A DNA stretch of 64,000 nucleotides from Solibacteraceae bacterium (GCA_026984795.1 JALSRK010000073.1:186001-250000), one strand, 5' to 3'. Positions 9,101-17,404 are shown, counted from the stretch's first letter. Program-made: numbers and translations. The notes: generated from the letters alone by a model not told the origin.

Positions 9101-9606
9101 TCGGCCGCGGGCGCGCCTTCGGAAGCAACTGGAACCGGTTTCTCGACGCCGTGGCCGGCGGTTGGCGCGCCAGCGGAGTGATGACGTTCCAGAGCGGCTT
9201 CCCGGTGGTGATCCGGCTGGCGCGGTCGAACCTGCTGGAGGGCCGGCAGCGTCCTCATTTGATCGGCGATCCGGCAGTGGCCGGCTCGGTGCGGGACAAG
9301 CTCGACAACTACTTCAACGAAGCCGCCTTCGCCGAGCCGGAGCCCGATACGTATGGATCGGCGCCCCGCACTCTAGGCTATCGGAACCCCCGGATCATCA
9401 ACTCCGACCTCACTGTCTCCAAGGAGTTCCGGTTTCTGGAGCGTCACCGAATCGAATTGCGGCTGGAGGCGTTCAACGCTTTCAACGGTGTGGTCTTCGA
9501 CAAGCCGGATGCTCGCTATGGCTCCAACACGTTTGGACAAATCAGCAGCTACGCGCGCGGCTTCGGCCCACGCCAGTTGCAGTTCGGTATCCGGTACCAG
9601 TTCTGA
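6133..9606 (+). CDS. Oar-type TonB-dependent outer-membrane receptor
   Basis: 1157 residues. Signal peptide at 1-22 (cleavage near VAFAQ), then a carboxypeptidase-regulatory-like beta-sandwich (about 25-110, LRGVVTDPTGAVVPGATVTL), a plug-like region (about 115-240, with SAEYGNTGGTVVNLVSKSGA), and a long outer-membrane barrel ending in the aromatic-terminated strand RQLQFGIRYQF. This is the acidobacterial Oar/OmpA-related TonB receptor form. It probably brings an oligosaccharide, glycoside or other large substrate across the outer membrane using TonB energy. The start has AGGAG at 6120-6124. The genes downstream encode secreted hydrolase-like proteins, suggesting a joined uptake and degradation unit. 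Substrate unknown. Confidence 0.93.
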   Translation: MLVPLRFCLLLAGAATASVAFAQSSTASLRGVVTDPTGAVVPGATVTLTDVERNLEYSTRTDEAGRYTLTRLLPSTYDLAVEAPGFEKYVYSGFDLKVAQQATIDMELTVGMPTTTVEVTGAPPLLDMTSAELGQAVENTYVLSIPLINREFMRLVFLAPGVTPVDNDPGLGNMSNPTRFVSNGVRAGTSDVFIDGGLVSSVEQNNAGGKFLEMKPNVEAIQEFKVQTNFFSAEYGNTGGTVVNLVSKSGANEFHGSLYEFHRRGELTANSFFAKRAGSSSVPNYTYNKFGGTIGGPVTLPKIYNGKNRTFFFVDVDIDETSSAQRAFRTVPTLLERAGDFSETRDKKGRLYVIYNPFDTFTAPDGSVRRRPFPGNVIPGSMHDPVAVNLLKYYPEPNSEGQPFTHARNLFAEGTKNAENYQTSVRLDHALSDRQRLYGRYGWNRSGPGKPFRAYGDSPADKALSWLSYTNVASVEYTFTQNPTTVWSARYNLSRQTVDNVTVSDGFDPTTLGLPPIVLTAGVKRFPTVSIQGYSGLGPKPNAGRRRRTTTHSTAYSVTKIIGGHSLKAGGESRSYLINAASPYAPVGRFAFNRRETSQSPFVSKSAQGNAVASMLLGWGRSGTYGINEHPASASQYHGWYVQDNWKVTRRLTLNLGLRYDFELPRTERYDRYTWFDFDMRSPIDEEVPELDLSGGLRFTSREVRSPFDKDLNNIQPRFGFAYAVTGKMTVRGGYGLYYTVSKTLPLTELGPPFAVRTPVLWSLDGGVSRYASLSNPWPDGLIFPSGKSQGAATFLGQKLNTQSRPNRNPQIQQWAFSIQRALPSTSLLEINYTGTKGTYLYFPDLENVNRLHPVYWDLGRPELNKKVPNPFHGVITDPTSPLSRPTVVFHQLLRPYPQYTGLTVSTPTIANSIYHALQVKFEKRMSHGISAIAHYTWAKMIDDASNSGYDFFGGDSAVQNFWNLRLERSLSVTDVRHRAVVSFVWELPFGRGRAFGSNWNRFLDAVAGGWRASGVMTFQSGFPVVIRLARSNLLEGRQRPHLIGDPAVAGSVRDKLDNYFNEAAFAEPEPDTYGSAPRTLGYRNPRIINSDLTVSKEFRFLERHRIELRLEAFNAFNGVVFDKPDARYGSNTFGQISSYARGFGPRQLQFGIRYQF

Positions 9607-9623
9607 GACGCTGTGGCCTCTTC

Positions 9624-9655
9624 GGCGGGGGCGGTTTCCGGTTCACGCCCCCGCC
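9624..9655 (+). promoter_or_regulatory. Intercistronic hairpin between receptor and hydrolase genes
   Basis: A perfect 10-bp stem (GGCGGGGGCG, 9624-9633; complement at 9646-9655) closes a 12-base loop, starting 18 bases after the receptor stop. There is no T-run, so it is not a classical terminator. It could stabilise the 3-prime end of the receptor mRNA or tune read-through into the downstream operon. Confidence 0.45.
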
Positions 9656-9773
9656 GGCCGGCCGCGGCGGGTCGATGGGGCCCACAAGGAGCCGGGTAGT
9701 CCGGTTGACGAACCGCGGAGAGCTCATCGATCCTACATGTCAGAAACCTAGCCGAGAAAGGAATCCGCCGGCA

Positions 9774-11180
9774 ATGAAAGCGCGTTACGGAACAAATGTG
9801 CACACGGCAAGCGCTCGCCAGCTCCTACTGATCGCAGCGCTGATCGCTCTGCCGACGTTTGCCATCGGGCAGACCGCGGCCGGCCGCTTTACCGCCACCG
9901 GCCCGCTGGACGACCCGAACGCCCTCCCGGGCCAGATCATCGTCGCCGGCTCCAATCCGGGATACCTGAAATACAACGGTGGCGGTCCTGCATTCCTCGC
10001 CGGCCCCGACGACCCGGAAACATTCTTCTTCCGCGGAAAGTTGAACCCGGATGGAACCCGTTCCGGAGACCAGGACGAGATTCTGCGGTTTCTGGCCGAC
10101 GCGCGCCCCAGCGCCTTCCACGTCCAGATGTTCCGCATGCGCCGCTGCAACATCAAGGACGAAGGCGACGACACGCACAACCCCTTCATCGACCATGATC
10201 CTTCCAAGGGCCTCAACCAGGCCGTGCTGGACCAATGGGACCGTTGGCTCGGCGAGCTGGAGAAGATCGGCGTCGTCGTCCATCTGGAGTTCTACAACGA
10301 CGCTACCGACGTGGAGATGATGGGCTGGAAGCTCGACGAACAGGGCAATCTGCACCCCGACGAACACCGCTTCATCACCGGGATCGTCAAACGCTTCCAG
10401 CATCGCAAGAACATCGTCTGGGGCATCGAAGAGAGTTCCAACAAGCTGCCGCCGGAGCGTGTCCCCCACTTCAAAAAGATCGCCCAAGTGATCGCCGAAA
10501 CCGACCCCCACCACCACCCGATCGTCCAGAGCTTTGTTGTCCCCAACGATCCGGACTACGATTTCCCGGAAGGCGGCGTGCTGTCGGACCCGTACCGAGG
10601 AGACCCGCACATCCGGGTGGTCACGTGGCTTCACCTCATCCCCCACGGCGACGACCTGAAGATGCAGTATCACGAGTATTCCTACTGGGCAAAGCGCGAT
10701 TCGCCGTATTTCATCGTCATGAAGAACGAGACGTTCTTTCGCCCTTACTTGCGAACGGCGCCGCTGGGCCGGCGTTACACCTGGACGGCGGCAATGGCCG
10801 GTTTGCACTGTCTCGAAGCCCAACACAAGGCCAACCAGTGGCGCAGGTTCGGCGACCGGATTCGCGAAGACGGCTACCTGGCGCGGTTCATGGAGCAGAC
10901 CGACTTCTACCGTATGAAACCGCGGGCCGATCTGGCCGCCGGCTCCACCAGATTCGTGCTGGCCGATCCCGGGCGTTCCTACATCGCGTACACGTACAGC
11001 TACTCCGGCCCCATGGGTATCAAAGGCCTGCCGGGCGGCCGTTACGACCTGCTGTGGGTGGACACCGTCAACGGCCGGATGGAGCGGAGGGAAAACGTCG
11101 ATCTGCCTCCGGGCAAGCCCTCGTTGGTGAAACCAGACGGATTCAGCGACGAGGTCGCCGTCTACCTGGAACGCCGATGA
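9774..11180 (+). CDS. Secreted glycoside-hydrolase-like TIM-barrel protein
   Basis: 468 residues from the ATG at 9774 (AAAGGA about 10 bases upstream). A signal peptide ends near AIGQ (about residue 32). The core resembles DUF4038/GH140-type barrels: HVQMFRMRRCN, VVVHLEFYNDATD and KNIVWGIEESSN fit successive beta strands with candidate acidic residues. The C-terminal 85 residues (RFVLADPGRSYIAYTYSYSG to the end) match the collagen-binding-like beta domain that often follows such barrels. It probably acts on a carbohydrate in the periplasm or outside the cell; no activity can be assigned. The stop overlaps the next start (ATGA), so the three genes to 14118 are translationally coupled. Confidence 0.8.
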   Translation: MKARYGTNVHTASARQLLLIAALIALPTFAIGQTAAGRFTATGPLDDPNALPGQIIVAGSNPGYLKYNGGGPAFLAGPDDPETFFFRGKLNPDGTRSGDQDEILRFLADARPSAFHVQMFRMRRCNIKDEGDDTHNPFIDHDPSKGLNQAVLDQWDRWLGELEKIGVVVHLEFYNDATDVEMMGWKLDEQGNLHPDEHRFITGIVKRFQHRKNIVWGIEESSNKLPPERVPHFKKIAQVIAETDPHHHPIVQSFVVPNDPDYDFPEGGVLSDPYRGDPHIRVVTWLHLIPHGDDLKMQYHEYSYWAKRDSPYFIVMKNETFFRPYLRTAPLGRRYTWTAAMAGLHCLEAQHKANQWRRFGDRIREDGYLARFMEQTDFYRMKPRADLAAGSTRFVLADPGRSYIAYTYSYSGPMGIKGLPGGRYDLLWVDTVNGRMERRENVDLPPGKPSLVKPDGFSDEVAVYLERR

Positions 11181-12448
11181 GCCACCCTACGCTGCCGGCC
11201 TCGGGGCGAGCATCTGCCCTCGCCTTGGCCCTCATACTGAGCGCCGTTGGACTGCCAGCCCACTCAGGACCGTGGGACGGAACAGCATTCCACGGCCGGA
11301 TCGCTTGGAGCGCCGACGGCAACCACAACGACGAAGACGATTGGGGCGCCTCCCCGATGGCGTTGGCCATTTTCGCCGCCTTTGGCGTGCAGGAGCGGCT
11401 GGTCCACTTCGATTACAACAACATCCTCACGGCGACCAACCCGGCGTGGGAGAAGGAACATGAGACCAGCGTGCTCGGGGCGGTCGAGCGTTTCGGCTTC
11501 GACCGTTCCCGATTCTACAACTGCCGGCGCAACCTGGACGCGGCGATCGCCAGCCTCGTCCGGGCCGTCAACGAGTCGTCTCCGGACAACCCCCTTTACC
11601 TCGTGCTCGCCGGCCCCATGCAGGCGCCCTACCTGGCGCTCAGCAAAGCGGAGCGAGGAAAGCTCCGCTACGTCTACTGCATTTCTCATAGCCGCTGGAA
11701 TGAGGGCTTTGCCCGGGCATACCGCTTCACCCACAACAAGCGTGATCTGATCGCGCTCGGTGTACATTGGGTGCAGATCCGCGATCAGAATCAGTTCCTG
11801 CGTACAAGCCCGTGGGGACGCCGGGCGCGGCCGGAGGAATGGGCTCCGTGGCACTGGCTGCGCGACGCTCAGGACGACAACCTGCGTTTCCTTTGGCGCC
11901 GTTTGCGCGCCGTGACCCGGGCCGACTGCTCGGACGCCGGCATGGCGTATTTCCTGATGACCGGCGATGAAGAGGCCCGCATAGCAAAAGTTCGCTCGCT
12001 GCTGGCGGACCATGTTCTGCCTGCTCCCTCGGCCCCCCGTGCTCGAGTCAGGATCGAGGCTGAGAACTTCGCTGTGCTGGAGGGAGCCCGGCTCGACCAG
12101 GACGATCCGACCGCCTCTCACCGGCTGCATGTCGGCTTTATCGCTCCCGCCGGGCGGATTCTGACCATCTTCGACGAGCCTTACACTGCCAAACGCGCCC
12201 TTTACGATGTGCACGTGCGCTTCGCCGCCACCGGGGACGGTTGCCGTTTCTCACTGGCGGTGGCCGGCCAGGGCGCCGGCGGCTGGACCGGTGCTTCGGG
12301 AGCCCGCTGGCGCGTACACGCTGTCGAAAGAGTCACCATCGCGGACAAGGATCGGATTCAGGTCGCAGTGCACTGCCCGGAGGGGGGCCGGGCACGGCTC
12401 GACTATGTGGAGTTGCACCTCCGGCAGAGGGGAGACTGGGAGCCGTGA
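11177..12448 (+). CDS. Secreted nucleoside-hydrolase-like protein with CBM-like C-terminus
   Basis: 423 residues, starting on the ATGA overlap with the previous gene. A signal peptide (about 1-30) is followed by an inosine-uridine nucleoside-hydrolase-like fold. GRIAWSADGNHNDEDDWGA recalls the Asp cluster (DxDxxxDD) at the start of that family, and LYLVLAGPMQAPYLAL fits a later strand, but the cluster is altered (DGNHNDEDD). From about residue 292 (RVRIEAENFAVLEG) to the end is a CBM6-like beta sandwich ending LDYVELHL. The combination suggests a carbohydrate-bound hydrolase of an N- or O-glycosidic bond. It is coupled to the nitrilase-like gene by a GTGA overlap. Substrate unknown. Confidence 0.78.
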   Translation: MSHPTLPASGRASALALALILSAVGLPAHSGPWDGTAFHGRIAWSADGNHNDEDDWGASPMALAIFAAFGVQERLVHFDYNNILTATNPAWEKEHETSVLGAVERFGFDRSRFYNCRRNLDAAIASLVRAVNESSPDNPLYLVLAGPMQAPYLALSKAERGKLRYVYCISHSRWNEGFARAYRFTHNKRDLIALGVHWVQIRDQNQFLRTSPWGRRARPEEWAPWHWLRDAQDDNLRFLWRRLRAVTRADCSDAGMAYFLMTGDEEARIAKVRSLLADHVLPAPSAPRARVRIEAENFAVLEGARLDQDDPTASHRLHVGFIAPAGRILTIFDEPYTAKRALYDVHVRFAATGDGCRFSLAVAGQGAGGWTGASGARWRVHAVERVTIADKDRIQVAVHCPEGGRARLDYVELHLRQRGDWEP

Positions 12449-14118
12449 CCCGGAGGACGTTACTGAGACTGCTGGCGTCGCCGAACGCCTTTCCACTGGA
12501 GAGCCCCCGCCTGCGCGTCGCTGTCGTGCAGATGAGTCTGGCCCCGTCCTTGGAGCAGAACCGGGACCGGATCCTCGACTGGATCGCAAAGGCGGCCGAA
12601 CGCAAGGCTCGCGTGGTTGTGTTCCCGGAAGGCGCCCTGAGCAGCCGCCCCGGCGACCGCACCCAGGACGTGCCGGCTGCGGCGCGTGCCATCAGCCGGG
12701 CAGCCCGCAAGCATCGGGTCTATGTCTTGTACGGCGGGTGGACCTGGTCGGAGTCCGCCGGCCGCTTCACCAACTGGATGAAGGTTCTCTCTCCGGAAGG
12801 GCGCCAGCTGCTGCACTACGACAAGATCTGGGAGCTCCACGACGTTCCCTTGCCGGGCCTTTTCGAACTCGACGGCGTGCCCGCCGCCGCCATCATCTGC
12901 GCGGACCGCTGGCTCCGCGGCGCCGAAGAGCTCCCCATCCAGGCCGGAGCCCGCATCAGCTTCGAGCTCTCCAACAACTACGCTGAGGAGTGGCTGCCGG
13001 AGATTCCTTGGCACTGGTACGTCCCGAGGGCCCTTCGCAACGGCGTCTTCGTCGTTTTCGCCAACACCGCCAACGCAGCCGCGGGTAAGCCGGAACCGGG
13101 CACGGGGCTGACTCCGCGCCATGGCCACAGCGTCGTGATCGCGCCGGACGGCGCCGTCGTAGCGGCGGCCCGCGACGACTCGCCGGCGTTGATCGTCGCC
13201 GATATCGATGTGAGTATGGCCACCCGGGCGGAGGCCCTGGCGCGGCGCCGGCACCCTGCTTTGTCCGGTTTTTGGGAGACCGGGCTTTCCGTCTACGCCG
13301 GCAAACGCATCGCTCCGGAGCCCTTCGAACCTCTGGAATGCCCCGAGACCGACCTCACTGTGGCTGTGGCGCAACCCGGACCGGCGGGTGAAATCGGCGA
13401 GCTGATCCGTGAGGCGGCCGATAAGGGAGCGGATCTCGTGGCTTTCCCGGTTCTCTCCGGCCCCACGGCCCTGCTCGAAGAGATCTCCCGGAGCGCCTCG
13501 CGTCACAAGATCACAGTGGTTTTCGGCCATCGGGACAGAGCCTACGCCATCGGTCCCCAGGGCCAGCTGCTCACCCGGCACCGGCAGCTCACGGCCGGTG
13601 GGGCCCGGCTGTCCACGATGCTTTTCCACGTCAAAGGAGTGCCGGCGGCCCTTTCCGCCGGCCGCGACGCGCTGTGGAACGAAATCGCGGAACTCGCTGC
13701 CGTTGCGGGCGCCCGCATCCACGTCAATGTGGCTGCCGAACCCGTACCCGACGAGAAGGCGCTCTTGCGGCGCCGTCGGATTGCGACGGCTCTGGCTTCC
13801 TTCCGAACCCTGACCCTGATGGCCAACCGTACTCACAGCGCCATCTGGGGGGATCTCACCGCCCGCGCCGAGATCCGTTCCGTGCTCCGCGGCGTGCCCC
13901 GTCCGGACATCGGCCCCGTTCGGATCTACTCGGCTTTCTCCGCCAATCTCATCGCCGAGGCCGGCCGGGGACGGAGCCTGCTCCTGGTTCACCGCCGCAT
14001 TCCCGGACCGAACCCGCACTACCCGACGCGCGTCCGCCGCTTCCATCCACCATCGGCTCCGTGGTTCGCGCGCACCGCCCTTCAGATGCTTGGAAGACAT
14101 CCGGCCGCCGCGCGGTGA
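12445..14118 (+). CDS. Tandem nitrilase-fold (carbon-nitrogen hydrolase) protein, second domain degenerate
   Basis: 557 residues, start GTG overlapping the previous TGA. Domain 1 (about 22-275) has the complete Glu-Lys-Cys triad of the nitrilase superfamily: E62 in VVFPEGAL, K127 in HYDKIWEL, and C152 in AIICADRWL. Domain 2 (about 310-530) keeps the fold pattern (LTVAVAQPGPAG, ADLVAFPVLSGP), but Glu is replaced (FPV), the Lys region reads TRHRQLT, and the Cys region reads PAALSAGRDALW. It therefore looks catalytically dead. The family hydrolyses amides, nitriles or N-carbamoyl groups. Position suggests it handles an amide product released by the two upstream hydrolases. Confidence 0.85.
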   Translation: MTRRTLLRLLASPNAFPLESPRLRVAVVQMSLAPSLEQNRDRILDWIAKAAERKARVVVFPEGALSSRPGDRTQDVPAAARAISRAARKHRVYVLYGGWTWSESAGRFTNWMKVLSPEGRQLLHYDKIWELHDVPLPGLFELDGVPAAAIICADRWLRGAEELPIQAGARISFELSNNYAEEWLPEIPWHWYVPRALRNGVFVVFANTANAAAGKPEPGTGLTPRHGHSVVIAPDGAVVAAARDDSPALIVADIDVSMATRAEALARRRHPALSGFWETGLSVYAGKRIAPEPFEPLECPETDLTVAVAQPGPAGEIGELIREAADKGADLVAFPVLSGPTALLEEISRSASRHKITVVFGHRDRAYAIGPQGQLLTRHRQLTAGGARLSTMLFHVKGVPAALSAGRDALWNEIAELAAVAGARIHVNVAAEPVPDEKALLRRRRIATALASFRTLTLMANRTHSAIWGDLTARAEIRSVLRGVPRPDIGPVRIYSAFSANLIAEAGRGRSLLLVHRRIPGPNPHYPTRVRRFHPPSAPWFARTALQMLGRHPAAAR

Positions 14119-14191
14119 CCGTGGCGTCGGAAACCGCCCGGCTCGGCGAGCCCGCAATTGCAGTGTGGCAGCTCCGGCCGGCTGAGCAGAG

Positions 14192-15082
14192 TCAGCCGCC
14201 GGGCCTGAAGGCCGCCGCCTCGGCTTCGCGCGCATGGTAGGAGCTGCGGACCAGCGGGCCGGACTCCACATGGGCGAAGCCCATCGCCCGCGCCGCGGCG
14301 GCGTATTCGGCGAACTCTTCCGGCGTCACATAGCGCGCGACCGGCAGGTGCTCCGGCGACGGCCGCAGATACTGGCCGATGGTGACGATGTCCACGCGGC
14401 TGCGGCGCAGATCCCGCAGCACGCCCAGCACCTCGCTCGAGGTCTCGCCGATCCCTACCATCAGCCCGCTCTTGGTCGGCGTCTCCGGGGCCATCTGCTT
14501 GGCCCGCGCCAGCAGCTCGAGCGAACGCTCGTACCGGGCGCCGGAACGCACCCTGCGGTAGAGCCTCGGGACCGTCTCGACGTTGTGGTTCAGCACGTCC
14601 GGCCGGCCCCCCATCACCGTCTCGAGCGCCTCCCGCGAGCCCTGGAAGTCCGGGATCAGCACCTCCACCCGGCAGCCCGGCGAACGGTCCCGAATGGCCT
14701 GGATCGTCCGGGCGAACAGCTCGGCGCCGCCGTCGGGCAGCTCGTCCCGGTTCACGCTCGTCACCACTGCGTAGCGCAGCCCCAGCGCCGCCACCGCCTC
14801 GGCCACCCGCCGCGGCTCGTCGTAGTCCACCGCCCCGGGCTTGCCGCTCTGCACGGCGCAGAAGCCGCACCGCCGGGTGCAGACGTTGCCCAGGATCATG
14901 AACGTCGCCGTGCGGTGGTTCCAGCACTCGCCGATGTTCGGGCAGGCGGCGCTCTCGCATACGGTGTGCAGGCGCAGCCCGCCTACCAGCTCCTTCAGCT
15001 CGCGGTAGTTCTCGCCCACCGGGGCCGGAGCGCGCAGCCAACGCGGCCGCGGGGCGGGCTTTTCCTGGATCGTTACCAGCAC
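14192..15082 (-). CDS. lipA: Lipoyl synthase
   Basis: 296 residues. Radical SAM enzyme that inserts two sulfurs into protein-bound octanoyl groups to give lipoyl cofactor. Both iron-sulfur clusters are visible: the auxiliary cluster [12 protein letters not shown] and the radical SAM cluster CTRRCGFC. The family C-terminal motif RSSYHA is present. It is the last gene of a minus-strand run after a HutI-like gene and formiminotransferase, starting 6 bases after the latter. lipB is not in the window. Confidence 0.97.
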   Translation of the reverse strand: MLVTIQEKPAPRPRWLRAPAPVGENYRELKELVGGLRLHTVCESAACPNIGECWNHRTATFMILGNVCTRRCGFCAVQSGKPGAVDYDEPRRVAEAVAALGLRYAVVTSVNRDELPDGGAELFARTIQAIRDRSPGCRVEVLIPDFQGSREALETVMGGRPDVLNHNVETVPRLYRRVRSGARYERSLELLARAKQMAPETPTKSGLMVGIGETSSEVLGVLRDLRRSRVDIVTIGQYLRPSPEHLPVARYVTPEEFAEYAAAARAMGFAHVESGPLVRSSYHAREAEAAAFRPGG

Positions 15083-15088
15083 TTGCCC

Positions 15089-16003
15089 TCATTGTAGCCC
15101 GCAGGCCATCAGGCGCTCCTCGAGCACCGCCTCCGGGTTCAGGTTCTCCCACTTCAGATCCACCCCCGAGGCCATCTCCAGCGCCCGGCGCGGGATCAGC
15201 CCGACGATCTCGCTCGAATGAACTCCTACGCCTTCCCGCTCCGCCTCCCGGGCTACGGCGAGGAAGACTTCGTGCAACGGCGTGGCTTCATAGTCGGTGA
15301 GGTTCATCGAGACTTGCGCCAGCCCGCGATGCGGCAGATAGACCCCCATCGCCTGGACATGGGGCAGCCCGCCCGAGGAGGCCCGGATGCGCCGCGCGAT
15401 CCGCTCGGCCACGGCCACGTCCGGCGTGTCCAGCAGAACGTTGTAGGCGATCATGACCTTCCGCGCCCCGGCCGCCGTCGCTCCGGCCGTTGGGTGCAAC
15501 CCGGGCCCGCCGATGTCCGGCGCTTTCTCCGGATCCCGCGCCGCCACCCCCCGCAGCGCTTCGAATCCGCCCCGGCGGATCTCCGCCAGCCGCCGCCGCT
15601 CCGGCCGCCGCGCCGCCGCCCCGTAGAGGTAGACGGGAATCCGGTGCTCCCGCCAGATGCGCTCGCTCGCCCGCACCGCCAGCCGGGCGCACTCCTCGAG
15701 CGAAATGCCGCGCAGCGGCACGAACGGCAGCACGTCGAGGGCTCCGATGCGCGGATGGACGCCCCGGTGCCGGTTCAGGTCGATCAGCTCCGCCGCCTTG
15801 CTCGCCAGCCGCACCCCTGCCTCGACGACCGCTTCGGGTGCCCCGGCCAGCGTGAAGACGGTGCGGTTGTGGTCCGGATCCGTGTGCCGGTCGAGCAGCC
15901 GCACCCCCTCTACGGAACGGATCGCCGCCGCCAGCTCCTCGATCTTCGCCTCGTCCCGCCCTTCGGAAACGTTCGGGACGCACTCGACCAGCGGGCCGCT
16001 CAC
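15089..16003 (-). CDS. ftcD: Glutamate formimidoyltransferase
   Basis: 304 residues from a GTG whose GTGA overlaps the stop of the preceding HutI-like gene; a longer frame upstream is that gene in another frame. The N-terminus LVECVPNVSEGRD and the motifs FTLAGAP, HPRIGALDVLPFVPL and HPTAGATAAGARKVMIAYNV are diagnostic of the formiminotransferase domain. It moves the formimino group from N-formimino-glutamate to tetrahydrofolate in histidine breakdown. The cyclodeaminase half found in fused animal enzymes is absent, as usual in bacteria. Its coupling to a degenerate HutI paralogue is notable because hutH and hutU are not nearby. Confidence 0.95.
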   Translation of the reverse strand: MSGPLVECVPNVSEGRDEAKIEELAAAIRSVEGVRLLDRHTDPDHNRTVFTLAGAPEAVVEAGVRLASKAAELIDLNRHRGVHPRIGALDVLPFVPLRGISLEECARLAVRASERIWREHRIPVYLYGAAARRPERRRLAEIRRGGFEALRGVAARDPEKAPDIGGPGLHPTAGATAAGARKVMIAYNVLLDTPDVAVAERIARRIRASSGGLPHVQAMGVYLPHRGLAQVSMNLTDYEATPLHEVFLAVAREAEREGVGVHSSEIVGLIPRRALEMASGVDLKWENLNPEAVLEERLMACGLQ

Positions 16004-17244
16004 GGGAACTCCATCCGCGGATAGATGACGCTGCCTGCCTTCATCACCATCGCCACCAGGTTCATCCCGAAATGATACGGGATCTCCCGGTAGTCGGCGG
16101 CGTTCAGCATGATCAGGTCCGCCTGCTTTCCTGCCTCCAGGCTGCCCACCCGCTCTCCGCGGCCGATCGCCCAAGCGCCATTGATCGTCGCCGCAGTGAG
16201 CGCCTCGGCCGGGTGCATCCCCATCTCAGCGCAGGCCAAAGCGACGATTGCCGGCATGCTGCACGTCGGGCAGGCGTGGCTGCTGAAGCCCGTCGCCAGC
16301 GCCACGGCCGCCCCGGCGTCGATCAGCGCCCGCGCCGGGGGATAGGGCCTCTTGCGCAGATGGAACTGGATGCCGGGCGCCAGCACGGCCACCGGCCCTG
16401 CGGCCAGCGGTCCGCCGGAGCCGCCGATCTCGGTGATTTCATCGACGCTCACCGCCCCGGCCCGCAGCGCCGTCTCCACCGCCGCGCCGGCGCCGCCTTC
16501 GCCAGCCGTGACTTTCGGCGTGAAGCCCAGCTTCCGCGCCCGTTCCAGATACGCCGCCGCATCGTCCGTCGCGAAGCCGTCCTCGCCCACCCGCACGTCC
16601 ACGATCCGGGCGAGCTTCAGCCGCCGCACTTTCGGTAACGCCGTTTCGGCCAGCCGCCGCAAGTACTCCGCTGGCTCCTCACCCTCCGGCGGCGGGACAT
16701 TGGCCCCGAAAAAGGATGCGGCCACCTCGAGCGGCCGGCCGTCGAGCGCGTTCACCGCCCGCAGGATCTTCAGTTCCGCTTTCTCATCCAGGCCGAGCCC
16801 CGAGGCGGCCCCCACCGTGGTCGTCCCGTGGCGGATGAATTCTCTCGCCGCGCGGCGGCCCAGCATCTCGAGCCGCGGCCGGCTCGCCGCGCGCACCGCC
16901 CGCACCGAAGCCGCCAGCCGCGCGGGGGCTCCCGCGGCCACGTCTTCGAGAGAGCGCTCGTACTCCTCGAGCAGCCACGGGCCGCACACCAGGTGGGTCC
17001 GAGCGTCCACGAAGCCCGGCAGCACGATGCGCCCGTCGGCGCTGATCTCCAACGCGTCCCGGGCCGCGGCGAGGTTCTCGACCCGGCGGCTGGGCCCCAC
17101 CTGCTCGATCACGCCGTCGCGGATCAGCAGCGCTCCGTCTTCGATGATGGAGAGTTCCCGCATTGCAGAGCCGCGGCGCGGCCCTGCCGGACCCCGCAAC
17201 GTCAGCAGTTGCCGGGCCCCGCGGAGCAGAATTCGCTGTGGCAT
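16000..17244 (-). CDS. Imidazolonepropionase-like amidohydrolase, probably inactive
   Basis: 414 residues from the ATG at 17244 (MPQRILLRGARQL). The fold and overall sequence follow HutI, for example ALIDAGAAVALATGFSSHAC, AIGRGERVGSLEAGKQADLI and YHFGMNL. The metal site is damaged. The usual PHTH reads ARTH (first His lost), KIHAD reads KVTAG (His lost), the ADHL His region reads VDEI, and the ATDYNPGS Asp is replaced (ATGFSS). In HutI these positions bind zinc or iron and activate water. The protein is therefore probably not a working imidazolonepropionase; it may be regulatory, structural or a new activity. It is coupled to ftcD by a GTGA overlap. Confidence 0.85.
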   Translation of the reverse strand: MPQRILLRGARQLLTLRGPAGPRRGSAMRELSIIEDGALLIRDGVIEQVGPSRRVENLAAARDALEISADGRIVLPGFVDARTHLVCGPWLLEEYERSLEDVAAGAPARLAASVRAVRAASRPRLEMLGRRAAREFIRHGTTTVGAASGLGLDEKAELKILRAVNALDGRPLEVAASFFGANVPPPEGEEPAEYLRRLAETALPKVRRLKLARIVDVRVGEDGFATDDAAAYLERARKLGFTPKVTAGEGGAGAAVETALRAGAVSVDEITEIGGSGGPLAAGPVAVLAPGIQFHLRKRPYPPARALIDAGAAVALATGFSSHACPTCSMPAIVALACAEMGMHPAEALTAATINGAWAIGRGERVGSLEAGKQADLIMLNAADYREIPYHFGMNLVAMVMKAGSVIYPRMEFP

Positions 17245-17404
17245 CGGTAAGCCGTGGGGCGGCGATGGGGAACGCGGCTGGCTCCTCCTCGTTCCTCGGC
17301 CGCTCCGCCCCCCGGCGCCCAAAACAATATCGGGTTGGAATGTAGCGTAGCAATTCGCCGCGGTTCCAGGCAATTCCGATAGAATCCCCCTGGTGGAGGT
17401 TCCC

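Noticed and set aside
12460-14271. 603-residue frame antisense to the nitrilase gene
   Set aside because: Arg/Gly/Pro/His-rich with no domain likeness; typical mirror frame in GC-rich coding DNA.
15089-16174. Longer version of the formiminotransferase starting at 16174
   Set aside because: The extra 57 residues lie inside the HutI-like gene, are Arg/Gly-rich, and the family starts at the GTG 16003 with a GTGA overlap.
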